This document shows, piece after piece, positions 56,353-64,000 of a stretch of 64,000 nt of DNA. A model generated the notes under the pieces. The model searched no databases and was not told the DNA's origin. It worked only from the letters and a program-made list of their open reading frames with translations. Both the position numbers and the translations under genes were made by a program. The stretch's first letter is position 1. Each line of letters opens with the position of its first letter. The stretch is from assembly GCF_004217145.1 (NCBI RefSeq), contig NZ_SHKR01000013.1, positions 806,001 to 870,000 of the forward strand, given 5' to 3'. The stretch is from Kribbella rubisoli. Its GTDB lineage: Bacteria > Actinomycetota > Actinomycetes > Propionibacteriales > Kribbellaceae.

Positions 56353-58013
56353 GAGACCGCTTTGGCCGCGGCGCGTCCCGCCGTACGGCCGGTGAAGAGG
56401 CAACCGCCGACGAACGTGCCCTCGAGCGAGCGGTAGCCGTGGACACCGCCGCCGCCGAAGCCCGCGACCTCGCCGGCCGCGTAAACGCCGGGGAGCGGCG
56501 TGCCGTCATCCCGCAGTACTCGCGAATCCAGGTCTGTCTGCAGGCCGCCGAGGGACTTGCGGGTCAGGATGTTCAGCCGTACGGCGATCAGCGGGCCGGC
56601 CTTCGGATCGAGGATCCGGTGCGGTGACGCGACCCGGATCAGCTTGTCGCCGCGGTAGTTGCGGGCACCGCGCAGCGCGGTCACCTGCAGGTCCTTGGTG
56701 AACGTGTTGGTCAGCTCGCGGTCCCGCGCGACGATCTGGCGCTCGAGGTCGTCGAGGTTGATCAGGTTCTCGCCGGTCAGGTCGTTCATCCCGCGGACCA
56801 GGTCAGGAAGGTTGCTGCGGACAACGAAATCGGCGCCCTTGTCCATGAACGCCTGCACCGGCGCGGTCGCCCCGCCACGAGCCCGGCCGAGCACACCCTT
56901 GATGTCCTTGCCGGTCAGGTCCGGGTTCTGCTCCTGGCCGGAGAGGGCGAACTCCTTCTCGATGATCTTCTGCGTGAGCACGAACCAGGTGTAGTCGTAC
57001 CCGGTCGTCATGATGTGCTCGAGCGTGCCGAGGGTGTCGAAGCCGGGGAACAGCGGCACCGGCAGTCGCTTGCCGGTGGCATCGAACCAGAGCGACGACG
57101 GCCCCGGCAGGATCCGGATGCCGTGCATCGGCCAGATCGGGTCCCAGTTCTGGATGCCTTCGGTGTAGTGCCACATCCGGTCGCGGTTCACGTACCGGCC
57201 GCCGGCCTGCTCGGTGATACCGAGCATCCGCCCGTCGACATGCGCCGGCACTCCGCTGATCATCCGCTTCGGCGGCTCGCCCATCCGCTTCGGCCACTGC
57301 GACCGGACCAGGTCGTGGTTGCCGCCGATGCCGCCCGACGTGACGATCACGGCCTGCGCCGACAGCTGGAAGTCGCCGACCTCGACCCGCGAGCTCGACA
57401 CCCCACGCGGTACGTCGCTGGGCTCGAGCACCTTGCCCGCGACCCCGTCGACGACCCCGCCGGTGACGGTCAGCTCGTCCACGCGATGGCGGAACCGGAA
57501 CTCGACCAGACCCTTCGCAACGGCCTCCCGGACCCGCCGCTCGAACGGCGCGACCAGCGCCGGACCGGTGCCCCAGGTGATGTGGAAGCGCGGCACCGAG
57601 TTCCCGTGGCCGTCGGCGTTGTACCCACCCCGCTCAGCCCAGCCGACGACGGGGAAGAACCGCACGCCCTGTCCGTGCAGCCACGGACGCTTCTCGCCGG
57701 CGGCCCAGTCGACGTACGCCTCGGCCCATTGCCGCGCCCACTTGTCCTCGTCGTCCAGCCGGTCGAATCCGGCCGAGCCGAGCCAGTCCTGCATCGCGAG
57801 GTCGCGGGAGTCCTTGATGCCCATCCGCCGCTGCTCTGGAGAGTCGACGAACAGCAGCCCGCCGAACGACCAGAACGCCTGCCCGCCCAGAGACGCCTCC
57901 GGCTCCTGGTCGAGCAGCAACACTTTCCGCCCCGCATCGGCCAGCTCCGCAGTCGCAGCCAGCCCCGCCAACCCCGCTCCGACCACGATCACATCAGCGT
58001 CCATGTCGACCAT
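56349..58013 (-). CDS. FAD-binding dehydrogenase (KstD/fumarate-reductase family)
   Basis: The 554-residue protein (ATG 58013; ATG 58004 also possible) has the dinucleotide motif ADVIVVGAGLAGLAATAELADAGRKVLLLDQEPEASLGGQAFWSFGGL (residues 6-53) and the late GVYAAGEVAGFGGGGVHGYRSLEGTFVGGCLFTGRTAG. Conserved RVASPHRILDPKAGPLIAVRLNILTRKSLGGLQTDLDSRVL is typical of the actinobacterial group annotated as FAD-binding dehydrogenase (Rv0785-like), related to 3-ketosteroid delta1-dehydrogenases. Coupled to an esterase gene, so the pair may degrade an esterified substrate. Confidence 0.88.
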   Translation of the reverse strand: MVDMDADVIVVGAGLAGLAATAELADAGRKVLLLDQEPEASLGGQAFWSFGGLLFVDSPEQRRMGIKDSRDLAMQDWLGSAGFDRLDDEDKWARQWAEAYVDWAAGEKRPWLHGQGVRFFPVVGWAERGGYNADGHGNSVPRFHITWGTGPALVAPFERRVREAVAKGLVEFRFRHRVDELTVTGGVVDGVAGKVLEPSDVPRGVSSSRVEVGDFQLSAQAVIVTSGGIGGNHDLVRSQWPKRMGEPPKRMISGVPAHVDGRMLGITEQAGGRYVNRDRMWHYTEGIQNWDPIWPMHGIRILPGPSSLWFDATGKRLPVPLFPGFDTLGTLEHIMTTGYDYTWFVLTQKIIEKEFALSGQEQNPDLTGKDIKGVLGRARGGATAPVQAFMDKGADFVVRSNLPDLVRGMNDLTGENLINLDDLERQIVARDRELTNTFTKDLQVTALRGARNYRGDKLIRVASPHRILDPKAGPLIAVRLNILTRKSLGGLQTDLDSRVLRDDGTPLPGVYAAGEVAGFGGGGVHGYRSLEGTFVGGCLFTGRTAGRAAAKAVS

Positions 58014-58034
58014 GTATAGCGCACTTGCGAAGAT

Positions 58035-59903
58035 GTGGCAGTGACGATCCTTTCTGCGCAAAACCTCGTACTTCCCGCAGCTTCGCTCGGTCCGGAGAAC
58101 CCGCTCGCGCCGCTCCGGACACAGCGCGAACCGCATCAGGTCGAGAACATCGCCGACCTTCCCGACGAGCTCCGGGAGAACATCGAGTACGGGCGTCTGC
58201 ACAGCCCGCTCCCGTGCCTGAACCAGGACGGGTACGACCGCACGCTGGCCGAGACCTCGCTCCCGGCGCTCGTGCTCGAGAACGACCACCTGCGCGCGAC
58301 CGTCCTCCCGAGCCTCGGCGGCCGGCTGTACTCGATCGTCCACAAGGCCACCGATCAGGAACTGCTCTACCGCAACCCGGTGTTCCAGCCCGCGAACCTT
58401 GCCCTGCGCAACGCCTGGTTCGCCGGCGGCGTCGAGTGGAACGTCGGCAGCACCGGCCACTGGACCGGCACCTGCGTGCCGATGCACGCCGCCCGCGTCG
58501 AAGGCCCGGACGGTACGTCGATCCTGCGCCTGTGGGAGCTTGAACGGACCCGCAACCTCGTCACCCAGCTCGACTTCTGGCTGCCCGCTGACTCCGAGTT
58601 CCTGTACGTCGGCGTCCGGCTGCAGAACCCGTCCGACGTCGAGGTCCCGGCGTACTGGTGGTCGAACATGGCGGTCGCGCAGACGCCGGACACTCGCGTG
58701 CTGGTGCCGGCGGACCAGGCGTGGCGGTTCGGGTACGGGAGCCGGCTCGATCTGATCGACGTCGACACCGACCTCACCTATCCGATGCGGCATCCGCAGG
58801 CTGTCGACTACTTCTTCGAGCCGATGGCGGAGGAGCGCTCGTGGATCGCTTCAGTGGACGGCTCAGGGGCCGGCTTGGTGCAGGCGTCGACCGAGCGGTT
58901 GCAGGGGCGGAAGTTGTTCGTCTGGGGTCAGGGGGATGGTGGGCGGCGGTGGCAGGAGTGGTTGTCGCCTGGTCTCTCAACGGATGGGTACGCCGAGATT
59001 CAGGCGGGGCTCGCGCGGACGCAGATGGAGCACCTGAAGCTGCCCGCACGCACCGAGTGGCACTGGATGGAGGCGTACGGGCGTCTCTCGATGGAGGCCG
59101 GTGCTGCGCATTCCGAGGACTGGCAGACAGCTCGATCAGCGGGGGCTGCTGCGTTGGGTCCGGTGCTGGACGGGTTGGGGGACCGGGAGACCGCGTGGGT
59201 CGGTGTTGTGGATGCTCCTCCGGTAGAACGGCTCGCGGTGGGGTCGGGGTGGGGAGCGTTGGAACTGGCCCGGACTGGATGGACAGTGTCAGCAGGTACA
59301 CCGTTCGAAGACGACATGATGACCGCCCGGGAACGGGCTTGGCTGCCCCTACTCGAGGGGCGGTTGCCGGCCGTTGACGGCGTACCGGATGGGACGTTGG
59401 TGGCTTGGCGCGAACTGCTGGAAGCGGCCGAAGATAACTGGCTGGTTTGGTATCACAGGGGAGTCGCCCGGCATTACTACGGTGATGTCGACGGCGCGAT
59501 CGACGCGTGGAAGCGGTCCGGCGAGAAAGCCTGGGCGCTGCGCAACCTCGGCCTGGTGACGGGCGATCTGTCGTATTACGAACACGCCGTCGATTTGCTG
59601 CCTGGCCTGGTTCCGTTGGTGGTTGAGGCGGTAGCGGCCGCCCTCGACTCCGACGCCGCACGGGCGGAACGGCTGCTCGAGCACGCCCCGGACGACCCGC
59701 GGATCCAGCTCCTCCGCGTCCGGCATGCCCTGGACACTGGCGATCCGGCTGCGGCACACGACCTGCTGGCCGCCGGTATCCAGCTGGCGACGGTCCGTGA
59801 AGGCGCGAATCCACTCACCGACTACTGGGTCGCCGCCGAACAGGCACTCGGCACAGAGCGGCCGGTACCGCCGCAGTACCAGTTCGGAATGGGCGGAATC
59901 TGA
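58035..59903 (+). CDS. DUF5107 domain protein with C-terminal TPR-like region
   Basis: The 622-residue protein begins with the GTG at 58035, only 21 bases from the divergent flavin dehydrogenase start. Residues about 30-330 match DUF5107 (TSLPALVLENDHLRATVLPSLGGRLYSIVHKATDQELLYRNPVFQPANLALRNAWFAGGVEWNVGSTGHW), a galactose-mutarotase-like fold. The C-terminal part (about 440-610) is helical and TPR-like (LVWYHRGVARHYYGDVDGAIDAWKRSGEKAW). DUF5107 proteins are linked to sugar utilisation; function unproven. A G-rich codon patch covers about 58890-59380. Confidence 0.88.
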   Translation: MAVTILSAQNLVLPAASLGPENPLAPLRTQREPHQVENIADLPDELRENIEYGRLHSPLPCLNQDGYDRTLAETSLPALVLENDHLRATVLPSLGGRLYSIVHKATDQELLYRNPVFQPANLALRNAWFAGGVEWNVGSTGHWTGTCVPMHAARVEGPDGTSILRLWELERTRNLVTQLDFWLPADSEFLYVGVRLQNPSDVEVPAYWWSNMAVAQTPDTRVLVPADQAWRFGYGSRLDLIDVDTDLTYPMRHPQAVDYFFEPMAEERSWIASVDGSGAGLVQASTERLQGRKLFVWGQGDGGRRWQEWLSPGLSTDGYAEIQAGLARTQMEHLKLPARTEWHWMEAYGRLSMEAGAAHSEDWQTARSAGAAALGPVLDGLGDRETAWVGVVDAPPVERLAVGSGWGALELARTGWTVSAGTPFEDDMMTARERAWLPLLEGRLPAVDGVPDGTLVAWRELLEAAEDNWLVWYHRGVARHYYGDVDGAIDAWKRSGEKAWALRNLGLVTGDLSYYEHAVDLLPGLVPLVVEAVAAALDSDAARAERLLEHAPDDPRIQLLRVRHALDTGDPAAAHDLLAAGIQLATVREGANPLTDYWVAAEQALGTERPVPPQYQFGMGGI

Positions 59904-60098
59904 CAACTTCAGGTCAACTCTACCTCTAGCAACACCGCTCCACCGGGCTCTACCATGATGCTGTAGAAAAGAATTTGTACTTACCTGGAACCAAGTGGAA
60001 TCCGGTGGCGTCTCACCGGTGTGCGGCGAAGGCCGCGCGAGGCAGGAACGACAACAACGACCGCGTCGCTCGCGGGCGGCGCGTCGGGGGTGAGTGCC

Positions 60099-60497
60099 AT
60101 GTTGACGATCGTTGTACTAGGTGGGTTCGGCCTGGTGCTGGTGGTTGCAGCTTTCATCGTGACCGATGTTCTGGCCGGAATCCGGCGGAACGAACCCAGC
60201 GGCACGGAAGAGAAGACCGCGGGACGAGTGATCCGGGTGCGTGGCCCGGTCCGCGGCCAACTGGAGAGCGGTGCCCCGGCCGTCTACACCGAGGTCATCG
60301 TCGAGTACTACACCCGTCGGGGCGAGGGACCGTACGAGGTCGCCCGCAAGTTCCCGGTCGGGAGCAGGATTACTTACGCCAAGGGTGACCGGGTGATCGT
60401 CGCGTACGACGTCCGGACTCCCCGCCGGGCCCGTCTGGCCGGCCGGGTCAGCCACTGGCCGGCCCTGGGGCTGCCTTCCGCAGCTCGGGCGGCCTGA
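60099..60497 (+). CDS. Small membrane-anchored protein with beta domain
   Basis: The ATG at 60099 follows GGGGGTGAG; GTG 60090 is also possible. The 132-residue product has one membrane helix (LTIVVLGGFGLVLVVAAFIVTDVLAG) and a soluble domain with TAGRVIRVRGPVRGQLESGAPAVYTEVIVEYYTRRGEGPYEVARKFPVGSRITYAKGDRVIVAYD, resembling DUF3592-like beta domains. Function unknown. It ends at the terminator 60506-60535. The 195 bases before it (59904-60098) contain an AT-rich stretch near 59966 that may be its promoter. Confidence 0.65.
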   Translation: MLTIVVLGGFGLVLVVAAFIVTDVLAGIRRNEPSGTEEKTAGRVIRVRGPVRGQLESGAPAVYTEVIVEYYTRRGEGPYEVARKFPVGSRITYAKGDRVIVAYDVRTPRRARLAGRVSHWPALGLPSAARAA

Positions 60498-60505
60498 CCG
60501 TTCAT

Positions 60506-60535
60506 CCTGCTTGAGCCACCCCCGGCTCAAGCAGG
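60506..60535. terminator. Bidirectional terminator hairpin
   Basis: CCTGCTTGAGCC (60506-60517) and GGCTCAAGCAGG (60524-60535) form a perfect 12-bp stem with a 6-base loop between two convergent genes. The right arm contains the TetR stop codon. Confidence 0.8.
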
Positions 60536-61153
60536 GAGATGAGGGGCGAGCAGGTTGTACAGCACCGGCCGGCCCTGATCCAGCACGTACTCCGCCTCGT
60601 CCGCGGACAACCGATCCGCCAGATGAGCCAGCGACTCGCCCATCGCGATGCTGAGCGTGACGGCCAGGCGGAAGTCCCGCGAGTCCCGCGCGCCGAACCG
60701 CGCCGCGAGCAGCTCCGCGAACTCACCGGCGTGCTGATCGTCGAACTCGCCCGGCTTCGACTCCAGCTCCGGATCGCCGAGCCCGCTCAGCACGACCGCC
60801 TTGAACCCCGGATCGGTCCGGTGCATCTCCCGGAACGTGTCCAGCGTGACGTCGACCGCCGCGCGCCAGCTCGACACGTCGGCCAGCCGCTCGCTGACCG
60901 CCTCGGTGTAGCGCGCCTGGTTCCGCCGCTCGATCGCCTGGATCAGGCTGCGCTTGTCCGGAAAGTACCGGTACACGCTGCCGACCGCGATCTCGGCCCG
61001 TTTCGCGATCCCGCTCGTCGATGCCGCGTCGTACCCGCGCTCGACGACCTCGGCACAGGCCGCGTCGAGGATCCGCTCGACCTGCCGGCTGGCCCGGTCC
61101 TGGGTCGGCGTACGGCGGAGCGGATACGCCCCCGAAGTCACCATGTCGCTCAT
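60527..61153 (-). CDS. TetR/AcrR family transcriptional regulator
   Basis: The 208-residue protein has the helix-turn-helix at about 22-70 (VERILDAACAEVVERGYDAASTSGIAKRAEIAVGSVYRYFPDKRSLIQAI) and a C-terminal domain with DPELESKPGEFDDQHAGEFAELLAARFG, as in TetR_C_17-like regulators. It is divergent from the secreted PLC-like gene, with an inverted repeat in between, so it may regulate that gene or itself. Confidence 0.9.
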   Translation of the reverse strand: MSDMVTSGAYPLRRTPTQDRASRQVERILDAACAEVVERGYDAASTSGIAKRAEIAVGSVYRYFPDKRSLIQAIERRNQARYTEAVSERLADVSSWRAAVDVTLDTFREMHRTDPGFKAVVLSGLGDPELESKPGEFDDQHAGEFAELLAARFGARDSRDFRLAVTLSIAMGESLAHLADRLSADEAEYVLDQGRPVLYNLLAPHLPA

Positions 61154-61175
61154 TGTCCATCTTCCGGGGGGACAA
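61153..61175. promoter_or_regulatory. Inverted repeat TTGTCC-N11-GGACAA
   Basis: Perfect 6-bp arms at 61153-61158 and 61170-61175 abut the TetR start codon and face the PLC-like gene. A TetR operator is the simplest reading, though the wide spacer lowers confidence. Confidence 0.45.
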
Positions 61176-61236
61176 CGTTGCCACCTTCCTATGACAGATT
61201 GCCCTCAATCGCAGTCGACGGAGGGGACGCTTTCGC

Positions 61237-62382
61237 ATGCGCATCAGCAGAACCGCGGTGGCCGGCCTGGCTTCGGTGGCCCTCGCCGCGTCCGGGGTCG
61301 CCGGTACGGCGGTCAGCAAGCACGACTCGCACGGCGGGGACAACCTGCGGCTGAACCAGATGCAGGTGGTCGGCTCGCACAACTCGTACCACCGGGAGCT
61401 CAGCCCGAACGAGCAGAAGGTCCAGCAGCAGCAGAACGCCGGCTCGGTCGACCTCTGGTACTCGCACGCTCCGATCTCCCAGCAACTCGAGGACCAGAAC
61501 GTCCGCGCGCTGGAGCTGGACCTGTACCCGGACCCGCAGGGCGGCCTGTACACGTACCCGCTGATCCGGAAGCTGACCGGCCAGGGACCGCTGACCGACC
61601 CGGCGATGGCCAAGCCCGGGATCAAGGTCATGCACATCCCCGACTTCGACTACAACACCAACTGCGACACGTTCGTGCTGTGCCTGGAGCAGGTGAAGAC
61701 CTGGTCCGACGCGCACCCGAGCCACGTGCCGATCGCGATCAACCTCGAACTGAAGCAGTCCGACCCGAACGTGGTCGCGGCCGGCGGCGTCGTCGCGCCG
61801 CCGTGGGACGCGGGCAACCTGGACGGCGTCGACACCGAGATCCGCTCGGTGTTCAAGGAGAACGAGATCCTCACGCCGGACGACGTACGCAAGCCCGGCC
61901 TGACGCTCGAGAAGTCCGTGCTGACCAAGGGCTGGCCGAAGCTGAAGGACGTCCGCAGTCAGGTGATGTTCTACTTCGACAACGGCGGACCGGGCGCGAT
62001 CCGCGATACCTACACCGCCGGCAAGCCGAACCTGGAGGGCCGGGCAGTCTTCACCCGCGGGCCGGAGGGTGCACCGGACGCAGCGGTCACCGAGGTGAAC
62101 GACCCGCGCGGTACGGGCCAGGCCGAGATCCAGCGGCTGGTTCGCAAGGGCTACCTCGTGCGGACCAGGTCCGACGAGCCGATGGCAACGATCCGCGACA
62201 AGGACTACACGCGGCTCGGGATCGCTCTGGACAGCGGTGCGCAGTGGGTGACCACGGACTTCCCGGTCGCCGGTATGGCTGCCCGCTACGACAGCGACTT
62301 CGTCGCGAAGCTGCCCGGGCACACTCCCGTACGATTCAATCCCGTCACCGCAACCGCGAAGACGGCTGTCTCGGAAGGGTGA
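61237..62382 (+). CDS. Secreted Ca2+-dependent phosphoinositide-PLC-like protein
   Basis: The 381-residue protein has a signal peptide (MRISRTAVAGLASVALAASGVAG) and a TIM-barrel PLC domain. The first catalytic His is H48 in QVVGSHNSYHREL, followed by RALELDLYPDPQGGLYTYP and the second His in IKVMHIPDFDYNTNCDTF. These match the Ca2+-dependent phosphoinositide-specific PLC family (PLC-Ca type). It should cleave phosphoinositide-like or glycerophosphodiester head groups outside the cell. It is followed 8 bases later by an OsmC gene on the same strand. Confidence 0.87.
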   Translation: MRISRTAVAGLASVALAASGVAGTAVSKHDSHGGDNLRLNQMQVVGSHNSYHRELSPNEQKVQQQQNAGSVDLWYSHAPISQQLEDQNVRALELDLYPDPQGGLYTYPLIRKLTGQGPLTDPAMAKPGIKVMHIPDFDYNTNCDTFVLCLEQVKTWSDAHPSHVPIAINLELKQSDPNVVAAGGVVAPPWDAGNLDGVDTEIRSVFKENEILTPDDVRKPGLTLEKSVLTKGWPKLKDVRSQVMFYFDNGGPGAIRDTYTAGKPNLEGRAVFTRGPEGAPDAAVTEVNDPRGTGQAEIQRLVRKGYLVRTRSDEPMATIRDKDYTRLGIALDSGAQWVTTDFPVAGMAARYDSDFVAKLPGHTPVRFNPVTATAKTAVSEG

Positions 62383-62389
62383 GCTGAAC

Positions 62390-62833
62390 ATGTCGGAGCA
62401 CGTGGTCGATGTGAGTTGGAGCCGTGGCGAGTACGACTTCGCCTACGACAGCTACAACCGCGACCATGAGTGGCGCTTCGACGGCGGCATCACGGTGCCC
62501 GGTTCGGCGAACCCGAAGTACCTGGGCAACCCGGGCCCGGTCGACCCGGAGGAGGCGTTCGTGGCGGCCCTGTCGTCCTGCCACATGCTCACCTTCTTGT
62601 CGATCGCGGCCCGGAAACGCCTGGTAGTCGACGCCTACGACGACCACGCAGTCGGCGTAATGGCCCCGAACGCCGCAGGCCGGCTGGCGATCACGCAGGT
62701 AACCCTGCACCCCAAGATCGTCTGGAACGGCCCGGAGCCGGACGCCCAGACGATCGAGAAGATCCACCACCTGTCCCACCAGGAGTGCTTCATAGCAAAC
62801 TCGGTAACCACCGAGATCACCGTCGCCGTTTGA
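62390..62833 (+). CDS. OsmC family peroxiredoxin-like protein
   Basis: The 147-residue protein has the two redox cysteines of OsmC/Ohr proteins: C64 in AALSSCHMLTFLSIA and C133 in HQECFIANSV. The start (MSEHVVDVSWSRGEYDFAYDSYNRDHEWRFDGG) and GNPGPVDPEEAFVAA fit the OsmC branch that reduces organic hydroperoxides. It probably shares a transcript with the PLC-like gene, ending at the terminator 62863-62928. Confidence 0.92.
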   Translation: MSEHVVDVSWSRGEYDFAYDSYNRDHEWRFDGGITVPGSANPKYLGNPGPVDPEEAFVAALSSCHMLTFLSIAARKRLVVDAYDDHAVGVMAPNAAGRLAITQVTLHPKIVWNGPEPDAQTIEKIHHLSHQECFIANSVTTEITVAV

Positions 62834-62862
62834 CCTTCTCCAGAACCGGAACGAAGCAGACA

Positions 62863-62928
62863 AAAACCACCCGCCGGACCGGCCTGAGCCTCGCGCAAGC
62901 GGCGTCAGGATGGTCGGCGGGTGGTTTT
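62863..62928 (+). terminator. Rho-independent-like terminator after OsmC
   Basis: AAAACCACCCGCCG (62863-62876) pairs perfectly with CGGCGGGTGGTTTT (62915-62928), leaving a 38-base loop with a further small stem. The A-run and T-run at the base make it a plausible terminator in both directions. Confidence 0.7.
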
Positions 62929-63076
62929 GGGTGCACCTCTGTGGCGGTGCACCGGTAACGGATCCGGCGGCGCCTCGCACTGGGCGCCTCTGCGTTGGTG
63001 CGACTTCCGTGCGGTCTAGCTCGGTGGGCAAGACCGTCCGGCGCGCCGCCGGGGATCCGTTCGTCCGGTTCGCGCC

Positions 63077-63196
63077 TTACTGCTCGGCGGCGGCGTCGCT
63101 CCGGTCGTCTGTGGTCTGGTTGTCGACCGCCAGCAGGTCCTCGAGCTCACGGACCTGCTCGTTGGCCATCGTGGTCATCAGTCGGTGGATCGTCAT
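63077..63196 (-). CDS. Possible 39-residue acidic ORF
   Basis: ATG 63196 to TAA 63077 encodes MTIHRLMTTMANEQVRELEDLL and then an Asp/Ala-rich tail ending AAAEQ. It is amphipathic and helical at first. There is no strong Shine-Dalgarno sequence (CGGGTG further upstream). It lies 71 bases downstream of the FUSC gene on the same strand and could be its small partner or chance. Confidence 0.3.
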   Translation of the reverse strand: MTIHRLMTTMANEQVRELEDLLAVDNQTTDDRSDAAAEQ

Positions 63197-63267
63197 GCCA
63201 GTGAGACGCACCCGGTCCGCAGGTATGACGGGAATCCGCGATGTGACCTGGACCACGTAGGGGACAG

Positions 63268-64000
63268 CTACTTCTCGTCGAGCCCGTCCAGCCGCAGTGG
63301 GACGAGTTTCCGGGCGTCGTCGTACGACGTGCCGGTCAGCTCGAGCAGGTCGATGATCGTGGACCGGAGCTGACCCAGTACGACGACCGCGGACAGGCCG
63401 TGCGGCAGGGGCATCACCGCAGTACGGCGGCCGAGCTCGCCCAGCACGCGGTGTGCGGCGACATCGGCGGCCGGCTCGAACAGTGACTCGCCGATCAGGC
63501 GGGTGCCGTCGGCGAGGCGCTCGAGCAGCATCGGGTACTCCGCGGGCATCGCCTCGTCCCGCCAGACCGACACCGCACAGCGTCGTACCAGGACCCGGAT
63601 GTTCCGGATCGCGCGATCCAGCGGTATGACGAGATCGGCGATCTCCTGCACCCGCCCGCGGTGCCGCCGGCGGAACGGCGACAGCCGGACGACCGCGATG
63701 CCCTCCTCGGCGGCAGCGCGCAGGTCGTCGAGCTGGGACTCGCTCGACCGGGCGCGGCGGAGCGCATCGGTAACCGCTTCCTCGTCGCGAGAGCGGAGCC
63801 CTTCGGCGGTCTCGATCAGGATCTCGGCCAGCTCACTCAGTACGCCGGAGGCTTGCTGCCGCGGACGCCTGATCGCAGCGGCCGGGGCGATCGTGGCGGC
63901 CGCCAGCGCGACGAGGCCGCCGAGGACCGCGTCCAGCCAGCGGCTGAAACCGGCGCCTGGATTCGGCAGCAGGGTGGTGACGATCGCGGCCTGGACGCCG
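63268..64000 (-). CDS. FUSC family (aromatic acid exporter-like) protein, N-terminus outside window
   Basis: The frame is open to the right edge, and 243 C-terminal residues are visible. A hydrophobic segment (WLDAVLGGLVALAAATIAP) is followed by a long helical cytoplasmic region (SGVLSELAEILIETAEGLRSRDEEAVTDALRRARSSESQLDDLRAA, then IPLDRAIRNIRVLVRRCAVSVW). This is the arrangement of actinobacterial FUSC/aromatic acid exporter family proteins: six helices, a soluble part, sometimes repeated. The start, and half of the membrane domain, lie beyond base 64000. Confidence 0.82.
   Translation of the reverse strand, partial: GVQAAIVTTLLPNPGAGFSRWLDAVLGGLVALAAATIAPAAAIRRPRQQASGVLSELAEILIETAEGLRSRDEEAVTDALRRARSSESQLDDLRAAAEEGIAVVRLSPFRRRHRGRVQEIADLVIPLDRAIRNIRVLVRRCAVSVWRDEAMPAEYPMLLERLADGTRLIGESLFEPAADVAAHRVLGELGRRTAVMPLPHGLSAVVVLGQLRSTIIDLLELTGTSYDDARKLVPLRLDGLDEK

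Larger units (their letters stand above)
62834..63267. other. 434-base region after OsmC
   Basis: Holds a terminator (62863-62928), a repeated GGTGCACC motif just after it, and one possible 39-residue ORF on the minus strand (63077-63196). The other open frames here are GC-driven and show no protein pattern. Confidence 0.5.

Overview
The window is GC-rich DNA with densely packed genes, many GTG starts and 1-4 bp gene overlaps. Gene families such as TIGR03086-type mycothiol enzymes, ECF sigma factors with zinc anti-sigma partners, a SigB/SigF-type sigma factor, Ku, FUSC and YeiH proteins point to a soil actinomycete. My best guess is a Propionibacteriales member such as Kribbella; this is inferred from gene style, not from a marker gene. 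There is no rRNA gene, no complete tRNA, no CRISPR array and no recognisable insertion sequence.

Left edge (1-1.72 kb): the end of what looks like an integrated island. An unknown gene is translationally coupled to a Swt1-type HEPN plus DUF3320-like protein, the kind of parts seen in phage-defence loci. The stretch closes with the isolated 3' end of a tRNA gene at 1684-1717, the typical scar of tRNA-directed integration.

1.8-14.8 kb: a secreted protein, two ECF sigma/partner operons (2.9-4.3 and 13.3-14.4 kb), an aldo-keto reductase/VOC pair opposite a TetR gene with a perfect 20-bp operator, and a local TetR circuit. In that circuit the arms TGGAC-N6-GTCCA recur upstream of a quinone-type oxidoreductase and two GNAT genes, and a second TetR gene has lost its DNA-binding half.

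14.8-31.8 kb: metabolic and regulatory housekeeping. It includes an ArsR/flavin reductase pair, arylamine N-acetyltransferase, an MFS/NTF2 operon, an SDR/LysR pair, a GntR/YeiH pair, a GH2 glycosidase, two methyltransferases, and a three-cysteine ArsR sensor with a CDF transporter. It ends in a cluster of an ATP-grasp enzyme, two esterases and an amidohydrolase.

31.8-47.7 kb: a hairpin-covered 36-residue membrane peptide gene, a two-component system, a VanY-type peptidase, a tiny GyrA-like protein, a DipZ-type thioredoxin protein, an ornithine cyclodeaminase homologue coupled to an aromatic-amino-acid-lyase homologue with a changed MIO motif, a 100-bp near-perfect hairpin, an ArsR/AHSA1/SDR operon, and an ALDH - FAD oxidoreductase - ornithine cyclodeaminase operon that fits lysine/pipecolate catabolism.

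47.7-64 kb: a fused E1 dehydrogenase, Ku, a coiled-coil protein, a SigB/SigF-type sigma factor whose upstream DNA carries a perfect 26-bp inverted repeat, a NIPSNAP protein, a RIO kinase preceded by a small ORF, an esterase/flavin dehydrogenase pair opposite a DUF5107 protein, a TetR gene, a secreted phosphoinositide-PLC-like protein, OsmC, and a FUSC protein running off the right edge.
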